Below are positions 15,511 to 23,037 of a DNA stretch of 64,000 nt, in pieces. The first letter of the stretch is position 1, and each line of letters begins with the position of its first letter. The position numbers and the translations under genes are program-made. The DNA lies in contig CALEII010000026.1 in the NCBI GenBank assembly GCA_937876205.1, forward strand, positions 1 through 64,000. Reading direction: 5' to 3'. This DNA is from an uncultured Clostridia bacterium (GTDB taxonomy: Bacteria > Bacillota > Clostridia > Oscillospirales > Acutalibacteraceae). The notes under the pieces are model-generated. The model saw nothing but the letters and a program-made list of their open reading frames with translations, had not been told where the DNA came from and did not search any database.

Positions 15511-16812
15511 TTACACTATAAGATGCAACAGGTCACTTCCCGAGGAAGTTACCGGAATAATTTTTACATTTAATTTTTCAGACACTTCATCAAGAGAAAT
15601 GTCATCAAGAAATACTTTTTCATCACTGCTTCTGAGCATTACTGACGGTATCAAAGCTTTATCATAACCTGACAAATCTTTGACCTGTTTTATAATATCG
15701 GTTGCAGTTACAAGACCTGCCACAGTGACAGAATGACCGAAAAAATCATTCAGAACTGTAAATACATCAATAATCTTTAACGGAAATTTCGCTTTAAAAG
15801 CATCAGTAAGCTCACGCATAAGCGGTGATGCAGCAACACCTGTGATAATTGCAACCTTACTGTCAGTGCATTCATTCAATTGTTTAAGTGCATCACTGAA
15901 TAACGCTTCACAATCACGCCACATTCCGACACCGTTATCAATCTGCCTGAAATCATCATAATACTTATAATCAGGAATTTTCCGTTCGGCCTTAATATAA
16001 AACTCGTCAGCCGCATAGCAGAAATTTCTGCCAAACTCATTGTAATGTTCTGAATTAAAATTATCTATCATATCGATAACAATACCGGCAGATAATTTAT
16101 TATACCCTGTTAACTCACAAAGCCCCTCTCTGTGTTTTGTGAGACCGACAGGAACTGCAGCAACAGAAACGACAGCCTTACCTATCTTTGCAAGTTCATT
16201 CAACGAGTAAAGTAATTCCTCACCGTCATTAAAGCCGGGACAAAGCACAAGCTGAGCATTTATATCAATACCAGCATCAGCAAGTCTGTTAATATACGAC
16301 AGAACTTTTCCCGCATTAGGGTTTTTCATCATCCTGACACGCAGATCAGGATTCATTGTATGAACAGATATGTTCACCGGCGAAATATGCATTGTAATAA
16401 GCCTGTCAATATCCTCATCTGTCATATTTGTAAGAGTAACATAATTACCGAATAAAAAAGACAGGCGTGCATCGTCATCTTTAAAATAGAGACTATCTCT
16501 CATACCGTGAGGCATCTGATCAACGAAGCAGAAAATACATTTGTTTTTACACGAATGCTGTTTGTCCATAAGATAAGTTTCAAAGATAAGCCCCAGATCA
16601 TCTATATCACCCGGTGACTTTATATGCAAAGAGACTTGAGCCCCATCGGGAGCTTCAAACTCCATATTAAGTCTTTTTGTATCTGCATAAAATCGATAAT
16701 CCAGAACATCGTTGATATGATGACCGTTAATTGAATGCAAAATAAACCCTGCAGAAATACCTTTCTTTCCGCAAAGTGAATCAGGGTTTACATTTGCAAT
16801 CTTAACTGACAT
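15511..16812 (-). CDS. DUF512 radical SAM protein with N-terminal PDZ-like domain
   Basis: 433 residues. The N-terminal 70 (NPDSLCGKKGISAGFILHSI) look like a PDZ fold. Then follows CKNKCIFCFVDQMP, the radical SAM C-x3-C-x2-C cluster ligand at about residues 88-95, with GNYVTLTNMTDEDIDRL and ISVHTMNPDLR, and the C-terminal DUF512 part with KVAIITGVAASPLM. The family is common in Firmicutes and has no settled reaction; the cluster and SAM motifs are intact, so it should be an active enzyme. It lies between rpmF and der on one strand, with a terminator separating it from rpmF. Confidence 0.85.
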   Translation of the reverse strand: MSVKIANVNPDSLCGKKGISAGFILHSINGHHINDVLDYRFYADTKRLNMEFEAPDGAQVSLHIKSPGDIDDLGLIFETYLMDKQHSCKNKCIFCFVDQMPHGMRDSLYFKDDDARLSFLFGNYVTLTNMTDEDIDRLITMHISPVNISVHTMNPDLRVRMMKNPNAGKVLSYINRLADAGIDINAQLVLCPGFNDGEELLYSLNELAKIGKAVVSVAAVPVGLTKHREGLCELTGYNKLSAGIVIDMIDNFNSEHYNEFGRNFCYAADEFYIKAERKIPDYKYYDDFRQIDNGVGMWRDCEALFSDALKQLNECTDSKVAIITGVAASPLMRELTDAFKAKFPLKIIDVFTVLNDFFGHSVTVAGLVTATDIIKQVKDLSGYDKALIPSVMLRSSDEKVFLDDISLDEVSEKLNVKIIPVTSSGSDLLHLIV

Positions 16813-16835
16813 CTAACCACCTGAATCAAACAACA

Positions 16836-16868
16836 CTAAAAAGGCGGAAAAGAAACTTCTCCGCCTTC
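16836..16868 (-). terminator. Terminator after rpmF
   Basis: AAGGCGGA (16841-16848) pairs with TCCGCCTT (16860-16867); on the minus strand a T-run follows the stem. Confidence 0.8.
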
Positions 16869-16894
16869 CTTTAATGTCAAGAAATCAAAGGAAA

Positions 16895-17077
16895 TCAGTC
16901 TTCTACACTGATAACCTGTCTGCCATTGTAGTAGCCACAGCTGCCACAAACTCTGTGTGTTGCCTTGAATTCGCCACACTGAGGACACTTCTGAAGAGAG
17001 GGAGCTTCCATTTTCCAAACGTTTGAACGTCTTTTATCTCTTCTTGTTGTAGAAACTCTTCTTGCAGGTACTGCCAT
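16895..17077 (-). CDS. rpmF: 50S ribosomal protein L32
   Basis: 60 residues beginning MAVPARRVSTTRRDKRRSNV, with the zinc-binding pair CPQCGEFKATHRVCGSCGYY (four Cys kept, so the zinc-containing form). AGGAGG lies 9 bases before the ATG. It follows the yceD-like gene by 26 bases, the classical yceD-rpmF pairing, and ends at a terminator. Confidence 0.96.
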   Translation of the reverse strand: MAVPARRVSTTRRDKRRSNVWKMEAPSLQKCPQCGEFKATHRVCGSCGYYNGRQVISVED

Positions 17078-17103
17078 ATCGAAAACCTCCTAATAATATA
17101 CAA

Positions 17104-17586
17104 TCATTCTTCATCATCCAATAATGCCTGAAGTGCTGCCAATCTGGGGTCAACCGGTTTCTTGCAATCACAAGCACCGTCATTCAGATCTTTACCGCAG
17201 AACGGGCACAGCCCCTTGCAATCTGTCTTACAGAGAAATCTAATAGGTAATGAAAGATATATATCTTCAAGGATAAGTTTATCTAAATCAAGAACCATAT
17301 CCTCTACAACGATATAATCATTATTGTCATCCTGATTAAGCTTGTCTATAAGCAAATGCTCTACGGGTACATTCAGCTTCTTGGTGATATTCTTTGCGCA
17401 CTTTGCACACTCAGTTGAAACTGTAAGTCCAGCCTGAGCCGAAACAGAAACAATACCTGTACTGGTTTTCACACAACCTTTAACATCAATATCTGAAGAG
17501 ATAAGTTCATCATCAGCATTGAAAGAATATGAAAAATCCTGTCTGATATCGTCATTTTCAAAGAATCGGCGAAGTTCTAACTTCAT
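17104..17586 (-). CDS. YceD-family (DUF177) protein
   Basis: 160 residues from ATG 17586, with GGAGG 9 bases upstream. The DUF177 core is visible: VSTECAKCAKNITKKLNVPV, the ILEDIYLSLPIRFLCKTDCK segment and GLCPFCGKDLNDGACDC, with several Cys pairs, and the RLAALQALLDDEE tail. Family members sit before rpmF in most bacteria; in plants and E. coli they are linked to 23S rRNA accumulation. A perfect TTGACA-N17-TATAAT promoter drives the pair. Confidence 0.9.
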   Translation of the reverse strand: MKLELRRFFENDDIRQDFSYSFNADDELISSDIDVKGCVKTSTGIVSVSAQAGLTVSTECAKCAKNITKKLNVPVEHLLIDKLNQDDNNDYIVVEDMVLDLDKLILEDIYLSLPIRFLCKTDCKGLCPFCGKDLNDGACDCKKPVDPRLAALQALLDDEE

Positions 17587-17619
17587 CTGCAAAGTCCTCC
17601 ATAAATACGAACGGATAAT

Positions 17620-17648
17620 ATTATATATTTAAAATTAAATTTTGTCAA
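17620..17648 (-). promoter_or_regulatory. Consensus promoter of yceD-rpmF
   Basis: Minus strand TTGACA (plus 17643-17648), exactly 17 bases, TATAAT (plus 17620-17625); both hexamers perfect. Confidence 0.85.
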
Positions 17649-17732
17649 TATGTTTTAAGGAAAATATATATCAAATTTCCGTCCAAATTTTATGAAAAAG
17701 TTCAATACGGCAGAACTGGTTGCCGTTTGCGA

Positions 17733-18149
17733 TTATAAGAGCTCGCAAATCTCAAGAACAGAAGCAGGAATATTTTCTGTCTCTGTTGAAACTGTGAATG
17801 TGAACTTTGTGTCAGCTTCAGCTGCAAGCTTGTTAACCTTTGCAAGGAAAGCTGCAAGCTCGTCCATATCTCTTGAGCCGATGCGAAGTGTTGCGTCAAC
17901 AAGGATGTCTGTTATATCGTGATCACCTGCGCAAAGACCTGCGAGCAAGCCGTAAAAAGCATCATAGCCCTTTACATTATAGTAATCAGTAGAAACAAGT
18001 CTGACACTGGTTTTAACATCATATCTGAGAGCATCAGTCTGCTCTACACATATAACGTGACCTGCTGAAGCCTTAGCTGCCTCATCAATGAGAGCAAGAA
18101 GCTTCTTTGTTTTTCCGCTGCCTTTTGTACCGGTAAGTAATGTAATCAT
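17733..18149 (-). CDS. Small P-loop NTP-binding protein
   Basis: 138 residues starting MITLLTGTKGSGKTKKLLAL; GTKGSGKT at 7-14 is a Walker A loop. ITDILVDATLRIG near residue 80 could supply the Walker B acidic residue. No other domain is visible, and the protein is about the size of one minimal P-loop core. I recognise no named family. It starts 32 bases after the pgi stop and no terminator separates them, so co-transcription with pgi is likely although the functional link is not evident. Confidence 0.65.
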   Translation of the reverse strand: MITLLTGTKGSGKTKKLLALIDEAAKASAGHVICVEQTDALRYDVKTSVRLVSTDYYNVKGYDAFYGLLAGLCAGDHDITDILVDATLRIGSRDMDELAAFLAKVNKLAAEADTKFTFTVSTETENIPASVLEICELL

Positions 18150-18181
18150 TTTGTTTGTCTCCTTTACATTTATAATAACGG

Positions 18182-19528
18182 TCAGTTATCTATTCTTTTT
18201 GCAAGCTCTGCTGCAAGTTCATCATAACCGGGTTTGCCGAGAAGTGCAAACATATTTTTCTTGTAGCTCTCGACACCCGGCTGATTGAAGGGATTTACAC
18301 CAAGCATATATCCCGAAACAGCGCAAGCTTTCTCAAAGAAATAGATAAGATAACCTAAATTATACTCATCCATTCTGTCAACCTCAAGAAGAATGTTAGG
18401 CACATCACCGTCTGTGTGAGCAAGTATAGTACCCTGCATTGCCTTTGAGTTAACAAATGATAAAGTTTTTCCTGCTAAGAAATTAAGTCCGTCACTGTTC
18501 AATTCATCAGGCTGAATAACAAGGTCACATTTTGATTCTTTAAATGTAACAACTGTCTCAAAAAGTTCTCTTCTGCCTTCCTGAACATACTGACCGAGAG
18601 AATGAAGGTCGGTTGAATAGATAGCAGATGAGGGGAAAATACCCTTATTATCCTTACCTTCACTTTCACCGTAAAGCTGCTTGAACCATTCATTCATCAT
18701 TGTGAAGTCGGGCTCATAGCTGACCATCATTTCAATTGATTTACCCTGTCTGTGAAGAATATTTCTGATTGCTGCATAACGGCAACAGATATTGTTAAGC
18801 ACATCAGGATTATCATATTCATTCATAGCGTCATATGCACCCTTCATAAGGGCATCGACATCAATTCCTGCAGCTGCAATGGGTAAAAGACCAACTGCAG
18901 TAAGAACTGAGAATCTGCCGCCTACATCATCAGGAACAACAAATGCCTCAAAGCCTTCTTTATCTGACATTGTCTTTAATGTGCCTTTTACTTTGTCTGT
19001 AGTAGCAAAAATTCTCTTCGCTGCTTCTTCCTTGCCGTATTTTTCAATAAGCAGTGACTTAAAAATTCTGAATGCTATTGCAGGCTCTGTTGTTGTGCCT
19101 GATTTTGAAATAACATTAACAGAAAAATCGCAGTTTTTGCAAATTTCTATAACCTCAGAAATCTCAGTGGGGCTCAGTGAGTTACCCACAAAAAGAATCT
19201 TGGGAGCATCTTTTACAATAAGATTGTAGTTTTTTGATCTGCAGAATTCAATTGCAGCTCTTGCGCCGAGATATGAACCACCGATACCGATAACAACGAG
19301 AACATCAGAATTCTTTCTGATTCTCTCTGCTGCAGCTTTGATACGGACGAATTCATCCTTATCATAATCTGCAGGAAGTGTCATCCAGCCATGAAAATCA
19401 TTACCTGCGGCTGTAAGCTTCTGTGAATACAGCTTCTCATAAGCATCTGTGAGTTCGTCTTTTACAGCTGCAATATCAGCTTCACTGACGAATCTGTCAA
19501 GATACCTGCTGTTAAGTTTTATTGACAT
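18182..19528 (-). CDS. pgi: Glucose-6-phosphate isomerase
   Basis: 448 residues, the length of the Firmicute short form. It interconverts glucose-6-P and fructose-6-P in the cytoplasm. Signature 1 region is [18 protein letters not shown], followed by [16 protein letters not shown] (phosphate-binding S-K-S-G-T), FAVPDD-like [19 protein letters not shown], and the C-terminal [22 protein letters not shown] containing the catalytic Lys region. GAGAGGCG Shine-Dalgarno and a TTGAAA-N17-TATAAT promoter precede it. Confidence 0.96.
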   Translation of the reverse strand: MSIKLNSRYLDRFVSEADIAAVKDELTDAYEKLYSQKLTAAGNDFHGWMTLPADYDKDEFVRIKAAAERIRKNSDVLVVIGIGGSYLGARAAIEFCRSKNYNLIVKDAPKILFVGNSLSPTEISEVIEICKNCDFSVNVISKSGTTTEPAIAFRIFKSLLIEKYGKEEAAKRIFATTDKVKGTLKTMSDKEGFEAFVVPDDVGGRFSVLTAVGLLPIAAAGIDVDALMKGAYDAMNEYDNPDVLNNICCRYAAIRNILHRQGKSIEMMVSYEPDFTMMNEWFKQLYGESEGKDNKGIFPSSAIYSTDLHSLGQYVQEGRRELFETVVTFKESKCDLVIQPDELNSDGLNFLAGKTLSFVNSKAMQGTILAHTDGDVPNILLEVDRMDEYNLGYLIYFFEKACAVSGYMLGVNPFNQPGVESYKKNMFALLGKPGYDELAAELAKRIDN

Positions 19529-19563
19529 TATTTACGCCTCTCAAACAAACAAATATTTTGTTT

Positions 19564-19592
19564 ATTATACTATGATTGAAAACTTTTTTCAA
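19564..19592 (-). promoter_or_regulatory. Promoter of pgi
   Basis: Minus strand TTGAAA (plus 19587-19592), 17 bases, TATAAT (plus 19564-19569). Confidence 0.7.
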
Positions 19593-19631
19593 TAGATATT
19601 TGAACTAAATATACAAGAATTTAAAAATTTT

Positions 19632-20840
19632 TTATTTATCAGTCGAAAATGAAGTAACAAGCTTCAAAAATGCAGTAAAAAAAGATAAAGGTGCTATATC
19701 CTCAGCCGCACGTATCTCATACTCAGAAACAGTCTCATTATTCATTCTGACATAAATATTACCTACGCAATCGCCCTTACTTACGGGAGCTGTGAGTTCA
19801 TTTAAAAGATTATACTCGCAGATAAGCTCTGATGAACTACCCTTATTGACAAGAACAGGCTTTATATCAGGTATATTTACGGTAAGATTATCTTTTTCAC
19901 CAAGCTTAACCTTAACGATATCTGAAATATTCCCTATATCAGGAGTTACTATTTCATAATTTGCAAAGCCCCAGTCAAGAAGATTCTCCGCTGATGCAAA
20001 TCTATCCTTGCTGTTTTCACTTCCCATAACAACTGCAATCAACTCCATTGAATCACGCTCTGCTGTTGCACACACACAACAACCTGCTTTTTCAGTTGTG
20101 CCGGTTTTAAGGCCTGTTATTCCATTATAGTATCTTATCAATTTATTTGTATTAACAAGCTGAGTTTCACCGTTTCTGAGTGAATCCATCCATATAGTTG
20201 TATACTGTTTTATAAAATCGTGTTTCAACAATTCCTTTGCCATAAGAGCAATATCATATGCTGTAGTCAGGTGAGTTTGTGTTGTGTCATCAAGCCCTGT
20301 GCAGTTATCGAAATGCGTGTTATTCATACCAAGCTCTTTAGCACGTGTGTTCATAAGTGTATTAAATGCAGTTTCGCTTCCCGCAATATATTCCCCAAGA
20401 AGAGTGCAGGCATCATTAGCACTATATATACAGGTAGCTTTGAGAAGCTCATCAACAGTCATAGATTCCCCCGCCTCAAGCCATATCTGTGAGCCGCCTT
20501 TTGATGCTGCATTTTCAGAACAGGAAACAGTATCTGTCAATGTAATTTTTCCGTTTTCAATAGCTTCACATACAAGAAGTATTGTCATAATTTTTGTTAC
20601 CGACGCAGGATACAGCTTTTCGTTTTCGTTCTCTGCATAAAGAACCTTACCTGTAGATTTTTCCATTAGGATTACAGATTTTGCATATGTCATCAGATGC
20701 GCATCAACCGGAACAGATGCATCAACACCGGAAACATCATATTCCTCAACATAACCGACAGATGCATTGAGTCCCAACGCTTCTGAAGACATTAAAACCA
20801 TAAGAACAACAGATATTATAACAGAAATATTTTTTTTCAT
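19632..20840 (-). CDS. D-alanyl-D-alanine carboxypeptidase (PBP5/DacF type)
   Basis: 402 residues with an N-terminal signal/anchor (MKKNISVIISVVLMVLMSSE). Penicillin-binding active-site motifs: S-x-x-K at 80-83 (SVTK), S-x-N at 140-142 (SAN) and K-T-G at 245-247 (KTG). The C-terminal third is the PBP5-associated beta domain. It trims the terminal D-Ala from peptidoglycan pentapeptides outside the membrane. DacF and DacB-type paralogues act in sporulation; which role applies here is not decided by sequence. A usual C-terminal amphipathic anchor is short (PLSFFTAFLKLVTSF). Confidence 0.92.
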   Translation of the reverse strand: MKKNISVIISVVLMVLMSSEALGLNASVGYVEEYDVSGVDASVPVDAHLMTYAKSVILMEKSTGKVLYAENENEKLYPASVTKIMTILLVCEAIENGKITLTDTVSCSENAASKGGSQIWLEAGESMTVDELLKATCIYSANDACTLLGEYIAGSETAFNTLMNTRAKELGMNNTHFDNCTGLDDTTQTHLTTAYDIALMAKELLKHDFIKQYTTIWMDSLRNGETQLVNTNKLIRYYNGITGLKTGTTEKAGCCVCATAERDSMELIAVVMGSENSKDRFASAENLLDWGFANYEIVTPDIGNISDIVKVKLGEKDNLTVNIPDIKPVLVNKGSSSELICEYNLLNELTAPVSKGDCVGNIYVRMNNETVSEYEIRAAEDIAPLSFFTAFLKLVTSFSTDK

Positions 20841-20907
20841 CAGAACACACCTTTATTGTTGTCATATATTTTTACTATTATATTATGATAACAGATAAAA
20901 TATATGC

Positions 20908-20936
20908 TTGATTTTTACATTACTCAATAATATAAT
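20908..20936 (+). promoter_or_regulatory. Promoter of mtaB
   Basis: TTGATT at 20908-20913, 17-base spacer, TATAAT at 20931-20936, followed by AGAGGAG and ATG 20957. Confidence 0.65.
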
Positions 20937-20956
20937 ATCACTAGAGGAGTGATAAG

Positions 20957-22252
20957 ATGAAGGCTGCCTTCTATACACTGGGATGCAAGGTAAATCAGTA
21001 CGAAACGCAGGAAATGTGTGAACAACTCATAAAAAACGGATACACTATCGTTGACTCCAAAGAAAATGCTGATATATATATTGTAAATTCATGCACGGTA
21101 ACAGCAGAAAGCAACAGAAAGACAAGACAAGCGGTCAGACACTTCAGATCTGCCCACCCTGACTCAATTATTGTCCTTACAGGCTGTATTCCTCAGGCCT
21201 TTCCTGACGAAGCTACAGCACTGAAAGATTATGCAGATATAATACTCGGAAATAACAGCAACTCAAATCTCATTACAGATATTGAAAAAATTATAAGTGA
21301 ACGCAACGGTAAATGTTTGGTTGATATAATTTCTCATACAGATTCAACCGAATACACAGGCGGTATAATAACTGAATTTTCAGGACATACACGTGCCTTC
21401 ATTAAAATTCAGGACGGATGCAACAGATTCTGTTCCTATTGCGCAATTCCCTACGCAAGAGGCCGTTCAAGGTCAAAACCTATTGACGAGCTCAGAAAAG
21501 AGCTTGAAATATTAGCTCAGAAGGGCTTCAGAGAAGTTGTCTTTGTGGGTATAAATCTATCAGCCTACGGCAGAGAAATCGGCTACACACTGGCAGACGC
21601 CGTACTGCTTGCTGAAAAAACAGACGGAATAGAAAGAATCAGGCTCGGCTCTCTTGAGCCCGACCATATAACAGATGAGATGATAAATGTTTTTGCCTCC
21701 TGCAAAAAATTCTGCCCTCAGTTTCATATTTCTCTGCAAAGCGGATGCGACACGGTGCTCAAACGCATGAACAGACATTACAACTCTGCAGAATACTCTG
21801 AACTGGCAGAAAAGCTGAGAAATGCATTTGACGACACATCAATAACCACAGATATTATTGTTGGTTTCCCGGGTGAAACAGATGATGAATTTCTCACAAC
21901 TGTAGAATTTGCAAAAAAAATCGGCTTTGATAAGGCTCATATTTTCCCGTATTCAATAAGAGAAGGTACAAAAGCTGCAAAAATGAGTGACAAAATAAAT
22001 AATGCTGTCAAAGCAGAACGTGCTGCAGTATTGAGTTCAGCTTGCGAGTCAATCAGAAAGGAAATTTTCAAAAATAACGAAGGCAAAACCGTAAGCGTTC
22101 TTTTTGAAACACCTAAAGACGGCTATCAATGCGGATATACAAAAAATTATACCCCTGTTAAAGTAAAGACAGACACAGACCTTACCAACACTATTTATAA
22201 TGTTTTTATCACGGAAACAACAGATGAATATTGTATTGGTGAAATTCAATAA
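20957..22252 (+). CDS. mtaB: tRNA t6A37 methylthiotransferase MtaB
   Basis: 431 residues. The N-terminal UPF0004 domain is present (YTLGCKVNQYETQEM with the first auxiliary-cluster Cys, SCTV and TGCIPQ with the others). The radical SAM domain has QDGCNRFCSYCAIPYARGRS, then the C-terminal TRAM-like region. The CKVNQYET signature assigns it to MtaB rather than MiaB or RimO. It converts t6A37 to ms2t6A in tRNAs reading ANN codons. The stop is followed by a promoter-like element for the response regulator rather than an immediate terminator. Confidence 0.94.
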   Translation: MKAAFYTLGCKVNQYETQEMCEQLIKNGYTIVDSKENADIYIVNSCTVTAESNRKTRQAVRHFRSAHPDSIIVLTGCIPQAFPDEATALKDYADIILGNNSNSNLITDIEKIISERNGKCLVDIISHTDSTEYTGGIITEFSGHTRAFIKIQDGCNRFCSYCAIPYARGRSRSKPIDELRKELEILAQKGFREVVFVGINLSAYGREIGYTLADAVLLAEKTDGIERIRLGSLEPDHITDEMINVFASCKKFCPQFHISLQSGCDTVLKRMNRHYNSAEYSELAEKLRNAFDDTSITTDIIVGFPGETDDEFLTTVEFAKKIGFDKAHIFPYSIREGTKAAKMSDKINNAVKAERAAVLSSACESIRKEIFKNNEGKTVSVLFETPKDGYQCGYTKNYTPVKVKTDTDLTNTIYNVFITETTDEYCIGEIQ

Positions 22253-22330
22253 TCTTTATTTTTTCTTTATAATTTCATTACTACATATTAAAACGGCCGT
22301 GATATGATTATATCACGGTTTGATTTTTGT
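22245..22330 (+). promoter_or_regulatory. Promoter-like element and stem-loop ahead of a two-component operon
   Basis: TTCAAT (22245-22250), 17 bases, TATAAT (22268-22273) overlap the mtaB stop. A perfect inverted repeat CCGTGATA-TGATTA-TATCACGG follows at 22297-22318 with a T-rich tail, 18 bases before the Shine-Dalgarno of the response regulator. It can be a terminator for mtaB, a leader attenuator or a DNA operator; the sequence does not decide. Confidence 0.5.
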
Positions 22331-22347
22331 TTATTCGGAGGTTAATT

Positions 22348-23037
22348 ATGTACAGGGTGCTTGTTTGTGACGATGACGAAGCGATTCTTGAGTCAGTAAG
22401 AATTTATCTTAAAGCAGAAGGCTATGATGTATTGACAGCATCTGACGGAATCAATGCTCTTGATATCATTCAGAACAATGAAATTCATTGTATGGTGCTT
22501 GATATAATGATGCCAAGACTTGACGGACTAAAAACAACGGTAAGAATAAGAGAAAAATATAACTTCCCTATCATTCTGTTGTCAGCAAAAAGTGAAGATA
22601 CAGACAAAATAACAGGATTGGGCTTCGGTGCCGACGATTACGTTACAAAACCGTTCAATCCGCTGGAGCTTGTTGCAAGAGTCAAGTCTCAGATAAGACG
22701 TTACAGTACACTGGGCAGTATGCAAAAGACGGATAATATGCTTGTTACAGGCGGACTTATGCTGAACAGAGACAGCAAAGAGGTAACAGTAGATGGCGAA
22801 CCTGTCAAACTCACAGCAAGAGAATACAGCATTCTCGAGTATCTTATGACAAATATGGGCAAAGTGCTCTCAAGCACCCAGATTTACGAAGCTGTATGGA
22901 ATGAGATTGCATTTCAGACAGAGAAAACCGTTACCGTACATATAAGAAACATCAGAGAAAAGATAGAAATCAACCCGAAAGAACCAAAATATTTAAAGGT
23001 GGTGTGGGGACTTGGATACAAAATCGATAAAATTTAA
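22348..23037 (+). CDS. OmpR-family response regulator
   Basis: 229 residues from ATG 22348 (CGGAGG upstream). Receiver domain 1-120: acidic pair CDDDEA, phosphoacceptor Asp in LDIMMPRLDG, conserved Lys in VTKPFNPLELVAR. C-terminal winged helix from about 130: LTAREYSILEYLMTNMGKVL and a VHIRNIREKIE recognition helix region. Its last 26 bases overlap the kinase gene, so regulator and sensor are translationally coupled. A palindrome lies in its leader. Confidence 0.92.
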   Translation: MYRVLVCDDDEAILESVRIYLKAEGYDVLTASDGINALDIIQNNEIHCMVLDIMMPRLDGLKTTVRIREKYNFPIILLSAKSEDTDKITGLGFGADDYVTKPFNPLELVARVKSQIRRYSTLGSMQKTDNMLVTGGLMLNRDSKEVTVDGEPVKLTAREYSILEYLMTNMGKVLSSTQIYEAVWNEIAFQTEKTVTVHIRNIREKIEINPKEPKYLKVVWGLGYKIDKI

